From positions 1 through 42,708 of IMG/VR virus record IMGVR_UViG_3300032323_000800: 42,708 nt of DNA. The stretch is one strand, 5' to 3'. Both the position numbers and the translations under genes were made by a program. Shown one piece after another: positions 19,401-27,352 of this stretch (positions within the stretch are counted from its first letter, which is position 1; each line of letters starts with the position of its first letter). The notes below the pieces were generated by a model. It saw nothing but the letters and a program-made list of their open reading frames with translations. It was not told the DNA's origin and searched no databases. The stretch is from a virus.

Positions 19401-22400
19401 TCTACAGCATTTACAATAGTAACTGTAATGTCATTTGCTGGTCTTGTTCCACCAATAAAAGTACCATCGATTGTTACTATTTCTCCTATACGATAATAGT
19501 TTCCTGGAGCAATAATTCTAATATCTCTAACAATGCCAGTACCATACTCGATGTCGACGTCCAACGCCATAGAGGTACCGCTTAGTGTTGTACTTGGTGC
19601 ACCAATACCGCCGCCTGGACCTTGTAGTAATCCGCTGAATGTTTGTACGTTTGGACGAGGATTAATTTTACCCACATCACCAACAATACCAACTCGTAGT
19701 GTGTTACCAATAATGTCTGCATCGTTGGCTAGATTAACTCGGCCACTAGGTCCACCAATTGTAACACTGTTAGAACTGTTGGCAATAGTGAACGTTTCCA
19801 ACGTTGTTGGATACATATCCAACACGGTTTGTGTTGTAAGAATATCACCTTCTGTGGTTAGGTCGTTGGTTACTACCAGTTGGTCTGCTATTGTAATAGT
19901 ACTAGTAGGAGCACCAATAGTTGCGGCAGTTTCACTAGGAAATAGTTCTGTTTCTGTTAATTTGTCTACGCCGTCAATCATGTATGCTTCTAGCGTTGCT
20001 AGATTCATACTTTCGCTAGATGTCCATGCTACATTAGCATCATCATATTGAAAAGTTTTGTTTGTTGTACCTTTAACAGTAATACCGCCACCGTTGGCTG
20101 TGATGTCTGTGGCGCCGCCACCATCGAATGTTATTGTACCTGCTGTGTTAGCAGTTGATGCTGTTACGGTAATCTGTGTTGCGCTGTCAACACTGGCAAT
20201 AACGGCACTAGTACCAAATGCACCAGTACCTGCTGTCTTAGTTACAGTTTGTCCTGATATTAAACCTGTAGTTGTACTTAGACCTGTAACTGTAGTCGTA
20301 GTAGCACTGCTTGTAATATTACCTGTAATTCCAATGACTGCGGCTACGCTGGCTAATTCTAAATTCTTATCATCAACTTGAATAGTGCTTGAATTAATAC
20401 TGGTAGTTGTACCGTTAACAGTTAAGTTGCCAGTAATAGTTGTGTTACCACTAACTGCTAGGTCGTTTCTTACAGTTGTAGTACCTGTACTGTCACCGAT
20501 AAACAATGATGTGGCTGCTCCGGCAAAGTTAACTGTAGTAGCATTGGTATTAATTAAACTAAATGATGTTTGATTTGTGGTTAAATTGCCACCGTCAACA
20601 TTTAAATCTAAGTCAACATCTAGATTGTTATTAATGCTAGTAGTACCAGTAGCACTACCGATATCAACTTGAGTGGCTGCACCACCAATATTAACTGTAG
20701 TTGCTGTTGTGTTTAGTAAATTAAATGTTGCTTGATTAGTTGTTAAATCGCCACCATTTACGGCAAGATCTCCAGTTAATGTAACATTACCTGTAAGACC
20801 GGTAGTGCCTGTCACAGAGAAGGTACCTGTAACATTGGTATTACTCTGTAATTCAATAGTACCGGTACCTGCTGTGTCGATCTCTATGTTTGTATTGCTG
20901 TTAGTTGTACGAATACGATTGTCTTTGATAGAAATTTGTCCGTTGTCAACTTGATCAACATGGATGGTGCGCCATTGTTTAGCACTTGCGCCTAGATCAT
21001 ATGTTTGATCTGTGTCAGGAATCAAGTTACTAGTAAAATCTGCTTGCACAGTAACAGTGTCAATAGGTGTATCACCAATAACGATGTTACCTGCTAGTGT
21101 AATATTTCCACCAACATCTAAATTACCTGTAACACTAACATCTGCATTTAAAATAATATCTGAAGAACCACTTGGATCAATAGTAATATTACCAGATGAT
21201 GACGACAAACTATTGCCGGCTAATGTTAAATTACCAGTGCTAACTTGTGTTGGATCAACTACAGTAGTTTGTATACCGTTGGTAAAGTTAATACCTGACA
21301 ATGAACTAACATCAAATGCTGGTGCTTGGAACGTTACGTTACCTGTTTCAAAATCTACGCTGAATAAATCACCAACACGCCATGTGCCTGTCTGATCAAC
21401 TGAGTTAAAATATATACGACCACCGTTGAGTTCAATAACTTCATTGGCTTGTACTACAGCACTCTTGTTATTAGTTAAGTCTGCACCTGTACCGATGTAG
21501 GCAAAGTTGTGTGCCATTAACTGCAATCTTACGTCATCACCGTCGGCTTTAGCACCTTGGTTACCGTAAATATTAGCGGATGCAATAGAACGTAGTTCTG
21601 CGGCAAACTCTGAACGGTCGTATCTTGCTATGCTAGTAGCAGTTGTACCAGATGTTAGACCTAAAATGCTTCCGCCTGTACCTGGAGTAAAATCTTCGCC
21701 TTCTAGTAAATCAAATTTACCATCTACTAATATTGTGCTGCCATTAACAGTTTCAACTGGAATATTAAACACAGTTGATCCGTCAGTAGACGTGTACTGA
21801 ATATTTTCACCTGCTTGGAAACCTGTACCACTTACGCCAGCAAATGTAATACGTGTTTTACCATCACCGCCTCGACCTGATGAAGTTACTAGACCTTCAA
21901 TGGCTAAATCTGCAAAGTATGTAAAACAAGTTAGCCATTCAACACGGGCACCGTTTTTCATTATTAAACCGCGGCTGTTTGGTACAATAAATGTACACTC
22001 GTTAAACAACATTGCGGCTTCTAAACTAGCACGAGTAACTTTTGCACCGTCCACTTCAGCACCACGACCTGCATCGCCTGTTAAGAAACCGTATGGATCA
22101 TTTGCTGTTGGGCTAGAACCACGGCATAGCACTGTAACACGTTCAATGTATGGTGAACGTGTGGTAATTACTGCACCGTTTTGGAAACGAAATGCGTAAC
22201 CTGTGTCGCCTATTGAATCATAAAAGAAATCTGCAACTGTTAAATCAACAACACCGCTTTCACCTGACAACAAGAATGCATCTTTGTTGTTTGTACCTAC
22301 TGTAGGAACAATCTTCGTTGCTCGAATACCAACACCAACAATACTAACACCTGCTGGTACTGTTAATGGAAATACTTCTGTAAATGTACCAGAACCAACT

Positions 22401-23401
22401 TTAATAGTATCACCGGCAACTGCTACTGTTAATGCTTTTTTAACTGTGGCAAATGCGCCTTGAATACTAGTACCTGGTTCTAAGTCGTCGCCGTCTTCTG
22501 TAACATAGTATGTTTTACCTTCAACACGGTCAAAGGATAAATCATTAATTTTGTTAATGTATAAATTATTCCAACGTTGTCCAGTACTACCTAAATCAAA
22601 ACTTAAACTTGCATTTGGAATAATATCAGATGTAAAATCTGCTTGTACTGTGACTGTGTCAACAGGAGCATCACCAATAATAAGATTTCCGCCTAGTGTG
22701 ATATCTCCTGTAACATCTAAGTTACCTTGAATATCCATGTCTGTTAATGCAACAACTTTACCAGTGCCGGCGGCATCTAATTCTAAATTTGCATTACTGT
22801 CAACAGTAGTTACAGTATTACCTTGGAATACTACATCGCCGCCGGCAAAACCGCCGTCAGCAAAAATAACTTGTGTGCCGTCGCCATTAGTAATAGTAAG
22901 GCTTGTAGCGTTTGCTTCTAGTTTTGCAGGACCTAGATAGATACTGTTACCACTGAAGTAACCGTCTTTAAATCTTAAACTTGGAGTACCTAAATCGTAG
23001 ATACCATCAGCCGACGGAATAACATCTTGATCTACATAACTTAGATCATACCCTGCGGCATAAAGTTCCCAGTTAGAATTAATTGTAGATGGAAGAACAA
23101 GAGGAGGATTGTTAGTGTTATTATCAGTGACAGAAATCCATGTACTAGATAGATAATTTACTACTGCATTTTTTTGATAGGTTGTTCCAGAATTCCAACT
23201 GCCTTTCCAACTAAAGCCTTCAGACATCTTGGTCCATTTGCCGCTATCTCTATCTGCAGGAAATCCTGCAGAAGTGTGTGGAGTTTCGCAGACCCAGCCT
23301 TGGCCGTTGTACTCGACGATATCATCTTTAACGTATGCTGTAGTAGTTGTCCAACTACCTTTCCATACAAACTTTAATCTACCTAATTTAAAATCTGCCA
23401 T
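16445..23401 (-). CDS. Giant repetitive tail-fibre protein (2318 aa)
   Basis: The ATG at 23401 follows an AGAGGAAAAC ribosome binding site, 12 bases after the previous gene's stop. The N-terminus has two short Trp-rich units (FVWKGSWTTTTAYVKDDIV and FSWKGSWNSGTTYQKNAVV, about residues 11-90) that resemble CBM5/12-like folds. Next come YDLGTPSLRFKDGY-type motifs and a beta-helix-like region starting at TYYVTEDGDDLEPGTS (about 295-560) containing PLTVPAGVSIVGVG. The rest is dominated by about 14 degenerate repeats of roughly 45-90 residues with the core FNLINxTATTVNFAGxATxINIG followed by GTTTVRNNL. The same repeat occurs twice in the 408-residue neighbour and once in the 3840-residue neighbour. 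This architecture suits a long beta-structured fibre shaft. Receptor-binding or surface-decoration function is an inference. Confidence 0.85.
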   Translation of the reverse strand: MADFKLGRLKFVWKGSWTTTTAYVKDDIVEYNGQGWVCETPHTSAGFPADRDSGKWTKMSEGFSWKGSWNSGTTYQKNAVVNYLSSTWISVTDNNTNNPPLVLPSTINSNWELYAAGYDLSYVDQDVIPSADGIYDLGTPSLRFKDGYFSGNSIYLGPAKLEANATSLTITNGDGTQVIFADGGFAGGDVVFQGNTVTTVDSNANLELDAAGTGKVVALTDMDIQGNLDVTGDITLGGNLIIGDAPVDTVTVQADFTSDIIPNASLSFDLGSTGQRWNNLYINKINDLSFDRVEGKTYYVTEDGDDLEPGTSIQGAFATVKKALTVAVAGDTIKVGSGTFTEVFPLTVPAGVSIVGVGIRATKIVPTVGTNNKDAFLLSGESGVVDLTVADFFYDSIGDTGYAFRFQNGAVITTRSPYIERVTVLCRGSSPTANDPYGFLTGDAGRGAEVDGAKVTRASLEAAMLFNECTFIVPNSRGLIMKNGARVEWLTCFTYFADLAIEGLVTSSGRGGDGKTRITFAGVSGTGFQAGENIQYTSTDGSTVFNIPVETVNGSTILVDGKFDLLEGEDFTPGTGGSILGLTSGTTATSIARYDRSEFAAELRSIASANIYGNQGAKADGDDVRLQLMAHNFAYIGTGADLTNNKSAVVQANEVIELNGGRIYFNSVDQTGTWRVGDLFSVDFETGNVTFQAPAFDVSSLSGINFTNGIQTTVVDPTQVSTGNLTLAGNSLSSSSGNITIDPSGSSDIILNADVSVTGNLDVGGNITLAGNIVIGDTPIDTVTVQADFTSNLIPDTDQTYDLGASAKQWRTIHVDQVDNGQISIKDNRIRTTNSNTNIEIDTAGTGTIELQSNTNVTGTFSVTGTTGLTGNVTLTGDLAVNGGDLTTNQATFNLLNTTATTVNIGGAATQVDIGSATGTTSINNNLDVDLDLNVDGGNLTTNQTSFSLINTNATTVNFAGAATSLFIGDSTGTTTVRNDLAVSGNTTITGNLTVNGTTTSINSSTIQVDDKNLELASVAAVIGITGNITSSATTTTVTGLSTTTGLISGQTVTKTAGTGAFGTSAVIASVDSATQITVTASTANTAGTITFDGGGATDITANGGGITVKGTTNKTFQYDDANVAWTSSESMNLATLEAYMIDGVDKLTETELFPSETAATIGAPTSTITIADQLVVTNDLTTEGDILTTQTVLDMYPTTLETFTIANSSNSVTIGGPSGRVNLANDADIIGNTLRVGIVGDVGKINPRPNVQTFSGLLQGPGGGIGAPSTTLSGTSMALDVDIEYGTGIVRDIRIIAPGNYYRIGEIVTIDGTFIGGTRPANDITVTIVNAVEPVVDGVSGGEVLAISWEGVGPVNTVPTTFELINNTATTINFGGQATAITMGAVNSLGQPNGTTTIRNNTQINGDLDVNSVFTGAAGNLTTNALSFNLINDTVTTVNFAGSANTINIGNVNSITTLNGEIRAGDVVGNFKGSFFGDNSTVILNGITGDITANDLLVEGQGTFAFDVEIQGGDLVTNQTTFNLINDTATTLNIGQAATSIVMGADTGTIQLRNSTVQVDGDLAVNGGDITTNQSVFNFVTSGASELNMGGSAQTISIGSSLGTTTVNNNLTVGQNLTINSDTLGTSNVNFNLLPANATTVSAFAAATIINVGEATGTTTIKSAATILDGDLTVKGGDLITDQTTFNLINETATTVNFAGAASTITIGSGTGTTTFRQDVVIEDDLRIDGADLNTSALTFNLLNTTANTINLGGAATQVNIGNTNGSTNINHSLNVAGVLTLGSADSTVARIDSADTSFYLTNTFVENLYMGGAATLVEIGSTTGTTNVNNNLTVDGSTTLEGDLQIKGGDLTTNQSTFNLLDTTATTINFGGAATQVNIGSSSGTTSVKHDLQVVGDLEVQGGDITTNQSSFNLINSGATTVNFAGNAATVNIGAVTSMVTVGDALTVTGQTTVGGHIIPDTNIAYDLGSPTNRFRDLYLSGGTIDLAGGTISFDGDKFNFLGGTNVGSSVETESTSFDLLNTVAQNINFGGEASTINIGSILGGQTNIKHDANVFGVLTVGAADSGVSRISVSDTTAYIADTTATTIYFAGTASSINIGASSGTTTINHALTVDGNTEINQDLTVNGNLTLTSLNTSGEDNDFVISPQGTGRVIIEPQGGLTVNPTTTGNINNTNIGASVRGTGAFTTLDSNGQTRFTAGISSTDSTTGSVVVTGGLAVSENVNIEGNLSANALTLRGTVLFDNELAVPSGGTGAGQFNARGIVYGNSTSPLESTAGSDYENPYTGTNQQTSNAILTTTAQGVPVWTDVIDCGTY
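17050..20770 (-). repeat. About 14 tandem-like FNLINxTATTVNF repeats
   Basis: Within the 2318-residue protein, units begin GGDLTTNQxTFNL, continue xTATTVNFAGAATxINIG, and end with GTTTVxNNL plus a linker (TVxGDLxVxGGDL) to the next copy. Copies are degenerate in both DNA and protein but keep the Thr/Asn/Gly pattern, indicating a repeating beta-structure. Single units in this array could be gained or lost without breaking frame. Confidence 0.85.
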
Positions 23402-23413
23402 TTTGTTTTCCTC

Positions 23414-23770
23414 TTAAACTTCTGCAGGGTAATCTCTATTACCATTGTATCTTACTACCAAATAACCGTCATCGTCGACCCAATATAATAAGTCATCGTG
23501 ACTAAATCTAATCTGTGTAATACCTAATGTCTCGCTGATCACTGTGTGATCTGGATTAATATTATCAAATAATTGATCTACATCGAACCCTGAAAATTCT
23601 AGTTGTTCTTCGTCAACACGATCCTCTGTGTCGTTTATTGTTAATGTGTAGTCATCAAATTCTAAGTCTATTTTTGTAAAAGTTAGATATCCTAAATTAT
23701 CTTTAGTTAACTTATACATGTATTTTTTTGCGCCTCGGGGAAGCGGACCATATCCAATATATCGCGCCAT
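23414..23770 (-). CDS. Small virion-associated protein, unknown function
   Basis: I chose ATG 23770-23768, giving 118 residues beginning MARYIGYGPLPRGAKKYMYK, over an in-frame TTG nine bases earlier. The ATG has a GGAG site ten bases upstream, avoids overlap with the preceding stop at 23772, and gives a more typical N-terminus. The protein is rich in acidic and aromatic residues and has no motif I recognise. Its position between a small beta protein and the 2318-residue fibre, all closely packed on one strand, suggests a structural or fibre-attachment role. That is inference from context. Confidence 0.75.
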   Translation of the reverse strand: MARYIGYGPLPRGAKKYMYKLTKDNLGYLTFTKIDLEFDDYTLTINDTEDRVDEEQLEFSGFDVDQLFDNINPDHTVISETLGITQIRFSHDDLLYWVDDDGYLVVRYNGNRDYPAEV

Positions 23771-23771
23771 A

Positions 23772-24101
23772 TTATACAATCTCCAAGACGCTTACAATAA
23801 CGTCTGCTCCGTTTGCCACTGAAGTTTTTACAGACAATGTATTGTTTTCTATCATAACTAATTTTTGATCTCCGCCCATTGCGGCTAAACTTGAACCTCT
23901 AGGAATAACCACATTTTTAACTAGATATGTTTCTACTGCTGTTGCGCCTTCTAAAATAATGTCAGCGTAAATAGTCTGATCAACTTTATTCGCTATATTA
24001 ATACCAATAATGGTACTAACAGTTGTTGCATTAGTAGCATAAACTGTTACAGGAGTTGTTCCTATATCTACTGTTTGTTGATTATTAAATCTATTTGCCA
24101 T
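23772..24101 (-). CDS. Small beta-rich structural protein, paralogue of 26006-26335
   Basis: Product is 109 residues starting MANRFNNQQTVDIG, with an AGGATAA ribosome binding site that overlaps the end of the upstream gene. Predominantly Val, Ile, Thr and Ala in alternating pattern, so a compact beta-sandwich is likely; there is no membrane segment or signal peptide. The C-terminal half (LVKNVVIPRGSSL, then QKLVMIENNTLSV) aligns with the 109-residue protein at 26006-26335 (IVKDLTIPAGETV, then EKIILGSADTVQA), so the two look like paralogues. The fibre-gene context points to a virion component, perhaps a decoration or fibre-base protein. No specific function can be given. Confidence 0.75.
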   Translation of the reverse strand: MANRFNNQQTVDIGTTPVTVYATNATTVSTIIGINIANKVDQTIYADIILEGATAVETYLVKNVVIPRGSSLAAMGGDQKLVMIENNTLSVKTSVANGADVIVSVLEIV

Positions 24102-24104
24102 TTT

Positions 24105-25331
24105 TTATCCTAGTGCTATAGCAAAAGCAATAGCATCGTCATCGTGCACCATGCGATTCCATTCTTCGCCGTTGTAATTTTCAACACGCTGATCGTCTGT
24201 GTTAAACCGTATCATTCCTATTGCAGGTGGTGTTGGGCGTTCTGCAGTATTTCCTACTGGCAGTATGACTCCACCGGTTCCTATAAACACATATCTACCT
24301 GTACCGGCTGTGTCAAATTCTAAATCAGCATTACTTTCAGTAGTGCTAATTTTGTTACCATCTATGGCTATTTGACTTAGTCCTAGATTACCAGTGATTT
24401 CAATATTTGTTGCATATAAATTACGCCATGCTTGATCTGGAGTTCCTAAATCATATGTGTCTGTTGTATTTGGAATTAAATTGCTAGTGAAATCTGCTAC
24501 AACAGTAATGCTGTCAAATGTTGTGTCACCTAATGTTAAATTACCACCTATATTTACATCGCCATTAACACTTACACTACCGTTTACTTGTAAGTCATTT
24601 CTAACAGTTGTTGTACCACTGAGAGGAGCACCAATATTAATAGTAGATGCGGCTCCAAATGCATTTATAGTAGATGCATCGGCATTGAATAAGTTAAATG
24701 TGCTTGTGTTAGTGGTAAGATCGCCACCTTTAATCTGCAAGTCTTTGTTAATTACAACATCGCTTCTAAATGTTGTTGTACCTGTGCTAGAAGCAAAAAC
24801 TAAAAGTTCAGCCGCACCAAATGCCTGCACAGTAGTTGCTGTTCCGTTAATTAAGTTAAATGATGTTTGATTTGTAGTTAAATCTCCACCATTTACTGCA
24901 ACATCTCCGCTAACTTCTAAGTCAGCATCGATTAATGTATTTGTTAAAATTTTAACTTTATTAGTTAAAGTTGAACCTGCTAATTCTAAATCAAACCCGT
25001 TTTGTGATTGAATTTTGTTGCCGTCTAATCTGATATTGTCTATATCAGCATAGGCATTTTCATATTTTCCGTTAGTTTTAACTAACAGAGCATTAGTACG
25101 AGTAGTTCCTACTACATCTAATTCGTATGCTGGGTTTGATGTGTGAATGCCGATTCGGCCAGTCCAGGTAGACAGCGGGTATGTGACAGGATCATTTGCT
25201 GTTAGAGCAACATCGGCTGCATGAGTGTTAACATCAAAATAAAGTAGGTTGCTCTCAACACGAAGATTTACTGTATCTCTCAGTAAATTTTCTTTGAGTA
25301 GCGGACCCGAAATACGACCAATTTCAGCCAT
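24105..25331 (-). CDS. Tail-fibre-like structural protein (408 aa)
   Basis: The ATG at 25331 has a strong AGGAGAGCG site. After a unique N-terminus (MAEIGRISGPLLKENLLRD) come a YELDVVGTTRTNALLV segment, two copies of the GGDLTTNxTFNL repeat that dominates the neighbouring 2318-residue protein, and an IPNTTDTYDLGTPDQAWRNLY motif. The C-terminus (IGMIRFNTDDQRVENYNGEEWNRM) is a small module often seen at the end of phage fibre proteins. The shared modules imply recombination or duplication among the fibre genes. It is probably a fibre or baseplate-proximal fibre subunit. A late promoter lies about 100 bp upstream, so this gene likely starts the transcript that runs into the giant genes. Confidence 0.8.
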   Translation of the reverse strand: MAEIGRISGPLLKENLLRDTVNLRVESNLLYFDVNTHAADVALTANDPVTYPLSTWTGRIGIHTSNPAYELDVVGTTRTNALLVKTNGKYENAYADIDNIRLDGNKIQSQNGFDLELAGSTLTNKVKILTNTLIDADLEVSGDVAVNGGDLTTNQTSFNLINGTATTVQAFGAAELLVFASSTGTTTFRSDVVINKDLQIKGGDLTTNTSTFNLFNADASTINAFGAASTINIGAPLSGTTTVRNDLQVNGSVSVNGDVNIGGNLTLGDTTFDSITVVADFTSNLIPNTTDTYDLGTPDQAWRNLYATNIEITGNLGLSQIAIDGNKISTTESNADLEFDTAGTGRYVFIGTGGVILPVGNTAERPTPPAIGMIRFNTDDQRVENYNGEEWNRMVHDDDAIAFAIALG

Positions 25332-25433
25332 ACGCTCTCCTAAACACCGACTTTCACGGATGCTACCCTGTTACATAGGGGGTATAAACCTGTTTAATAG
25401 CCTAGCGAACCAAGGGTCAGCAATAGACAAATG
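25332..25433 (-). other. About 100-nt untranslated leader with small hairpins
   Basis: Between the late box at 25434-25441 and ATG 25331 is an unusually long non-coding leader for this tightly packed strand. It contains possible hairpins CCCT-GTTACAT-AGGG (near 25364-25379) and CCG-ACTTTCA-CGG, and ends in the AGGAGAG ribosome binding site. It could stabilise the mRNA or control its translation. I see no tRNA-like or known riboswitch pattern. Confidence 0.4.
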
Positions 25434-25441
25434 TATTTATC
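25434..25441 (-). promoter_or_regulatory. T4-type late promoter box (GATAAATA)
   Basis: The minus strand reads CGATAAATAC, the same nonamer CGATAAATA found at the other strong late boxes of this window. It lies in the 132-bp gap between two co-directional structural genes and is followed by the long leader of the 408-residue fibre gene. Confidence 0.65.
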
Positions 25442-25463
25442 GGATTGGTAAAATATGGTGGGG

Positions 25464-26006
25464 TTAGCGGTCGATTCCGTGCAGTACGTGAACAGGTTTT
25501 CCAAATGGAACAGCACTGTCAAATGCAATGTATCTGCCTGCAGGTTTGCTTGGAGGATTGTCAACTAGACTATAGTTTACACCTGCCAATTGCGGAACGT
25601 TTTCAATAAACACTAAAACATTTTGTGGACTGGCTAGATCAGGAACATACGGTGTGCCGTCATAGTTTGTAGAACCAGAAACTAATGGACCAAATAATGT
25701 TTCGCTGGCATCACCATTGCCAAGATCTTGTAGCACCATTGCGTGTGGTTCTTTAAATGCTACTCGACGCCATGCTCCGTTTTGACGAACTTCTAACTCA
25801 TTTTTAGTAGTGTTATAACGAACCATACCGTCTTCAATTTGTGTAGCATCTGGTTGCTGTGCGTCTGTACCTTTAGGAACACGTAAACTGTTAGAGTTTT
25901 CCATAACAACGCGAGCACTTTGTACTATCGTGCCGTCTACAACAACAGCAACATCTCTGTCTTTGAGATTGTGTTTGTTAAGTTGACTTTGTTTAAGAAA
26001 TTTCAT
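25464..26006 (-). CDS. Structural protein with fibre C-terminal-type module (180 aa)
   Basis: ATG 26006-26004 overlaps the upstream stop by one base (TAATG), implying translational coupling. Residues about 48-80 (PDATQIEDGMVRYNTTKNEL, then EVRQNGAWRRV) match a small fibre-associated module also found at the end of the 408-residue protein. The N-terminus is polar and basic (MKFLKQSQLNKHNLKDRD), and the C-terminus is Pro/Gly-rich and ends HVLHGIDR. There are no enzymatic motifs. In this cluster it is probably a virion surface or fibre-associated protein; the exact role is unknown. Confidence 0.75.
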   Translation of the reverse strand: MKFLKQSQLNKHNLKDRDVAVVVDGTIVQSARVVMENSNSLRVPKGTDAQQPDATQIEDGMVRYNTTKNELEVRQNGAWRRVAFKEPHAMVLQDLGNGDASETLFGPLVSGSTNYDGTPYVPDLASPQNVLVFIENVPQLAGVNYSLVDNPPSKPAGRYIAFDSAVPFGKPVHVLHGIDR

Positions 26007-26335
26007 TAACTTACTCTCACGGTACTAACTGTTGCTGTAACACTTAAAGTTGGTGTTGCCGATGCTTGTACTGTATCTGCAGAACCTAATATAATTTTTT
26101 CTGTGTCCATAGTCACTGTTTCGCCTGCCGGAATAGTTAAATCTTTTACTATTTGGCCTTGAGAAAATGTACCGCCATTTGGAACAACATATAAGTTTAA
26201 TGTTGCTGTAGAACCTGATGTATTACAAAAAATCATACAAGTTACTGCGTGTTCTTGTGTGTCGGTCACCGGTGTACCAGGACAAGTATAAATTACTGTT
26301 GGTATGTTTTGTAGTGCTGTATTTTGTATAGCCAT
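26006..26335 (-). CDS. Small beta-rich structural protein, paralogue of 23772-24101
   Basis: Product is 109 residues starting MAIQNTALQNIPTVIY, with an AGGACA ribosome binding site ahead of the ATG. It is a Thr/Val-rich beta protein with three Cys residues in its N-terminal half (YTCPG, VTCMIFC). The second half, with IVKDLTIPAGETV and EKIILGSADTVQASA, can be aligned with the equally long protein at 23772-24101, so the pair probably arose by duplication. It is coupled by a one-base overlap to the next gene. A capsid or fibre decoration role is possible, but nothing in the sequence decides it. Confidence 0.75.
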   Translation of the reverse strand: MAIQNTALQNIPTVIYTCPGTPVTDTQEHAVTCMIFCNTSGSTATLNLYVVPNGGTFSQGQIVKDLTIPAGETVTMDTEKIILGSADTVQASATPTLSVTATVSTVRVS

Positions 26336-26344
26336 TTCTTGTCC

Positions 26345-27340
26345 TTAAAATATCATGCTGTAAGCAATGGCTTTGCGCCTGCTTACTAATTCATCTCTGT
26401 AGTCATCTCTATTTACAAAGTATAATCCGCTACCACCATATTCTGGATCTTTAACATATACTTTAGTACCGTCTGAATTAAATGCAGGGTCGCTAGATGC
26501 TACAGTTATTCTTAAATTATCGTCTACAACAACAGAACCTGTACCACTAGCACCTAATACAAGGTCTTGGTTGCTAGAGTTAATATCAATTCTATTGCCT
26601 GCTATTCTTATTTGATCTGCATCAAGATTTCCAGTAATTATTATACCAGAAGTTGTGAGTTCTGTTCTTGTGATTCCATCTACTTCTAACACAATTTTGC
26701 TTTCGGGGTCGCCAGCATCTGTATCAAACGCACGAGCGCCTGTGTCTAACGGTGTTGTACCGTCAAATGCACTAAATCTATCTACTAACGCTACGCCACC
26801 AAATGCCAGTACATAGTTATAAACCCATTGTAGGTTTGGAATATCGTCTGGATCTGTGGCTCTCGATTCGTAGTTAGGAACACTAGATACAGATATTACA
26901 CCCGAACCAGTTAGCCCTGTGTTAATCTCTAAGTCTGAATTATCAGTTTTAATTGAGTTAATCTTTAACGGTATTAAAGTATTATTAGTATACTTTAACA
27001 CAAATTCATCCGCGCTTTCATCATATAATATCTGCGCATCAGGGGTAACAGGACTGGCGCTATTTTCACTGCGCTGTATTTGAATACCAGCACTGCCTTC
27101 GGTAATGCCAGATCCTGTTTCACCTTTGTTTAATAAAATTATGTTGTCTTCAATCGCTAAGTTAGTAGTATCTACTGTGGTAGTGTTACCTAACACACGT
27201 AGGTCACCTGTGATAATCACACCACCGATCCATCCTGCTGGGGCAATCGGTGTGTTAGCACCAGTATCTAGTACTATAGTACCGCCGGTTTCAACAGTGA
27301 TCTTATAATCTGTATCACTAACTCTAACAACTTTTGACAT
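26345..27340 (-). CDS. Fibre-like structural protein (331 aa)
   Basis: The ATG at 27340 has an AGGATT site. Residues about 40-75 (VIITGDLRVLGNTTTVDTTN, then LAIEDNIILLNKGE) form a module widespread in fibre proteins of marine T4-like phages. The middle contains NLQWVYNYVLAFGG and a second GNLDADQIRIAGNRIDINSSN segment typical of beta-structured fibre shafts. The C-terminus (VYVKDPEYGGSGLYFVNR, ending SMIF) is compact and looks conserved. It lacks the FNLIN repeat of the giant proteins. Likely a fibre or fibre-adaptor subunit, by composition and context. Confidence 0.75.
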   Translation of the reverse strand: MSKVVRVSDTDYKITVETGGTIVLDTGANTPIAPAGWIGGVIITGDLRVLGNTTTVDTTNLAIEDNIILLNKGETGSGITEGSAGIQIQRSENSASPVTPDAQILYDESADEFVLKYTNNTLIPLKINSIKTDNSDLEINTGLTGSGVISVSSVPNYESRATDPDDIPNLQWVYNYVLAFGGVALVDRFSAFDGTTPLDTGARAFDTDAGDPESKIVLEVDGITRTELTTSGIIITGNLDADQIRIAGNRIDINSSNQDLVLGASGTGSVVVDDNLRITVASSDPAFNSDGTKVYVKDPEYGGSGLYFVNRDDYRDELVSRRKAIAYSMIF

Positions 27341-27352
27341 TGTATAATCCTA

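Noticed and set aside
4859-25331. A diversity-generating retroelement acting on the fibre genes
   Set aside because: No reverse transcriptase gene and no template/variable repeat pair with adenine-specific differences was seen in the window. The repeats look like ordinary duplication.
25380-25430. A tRNA-like GGTTCGCTAGG stretch in the 408-aa gene leader
   Set aside because: The T-loop consensus is incomplete and no acceptor, D or anticodon stems can be drawn around it.
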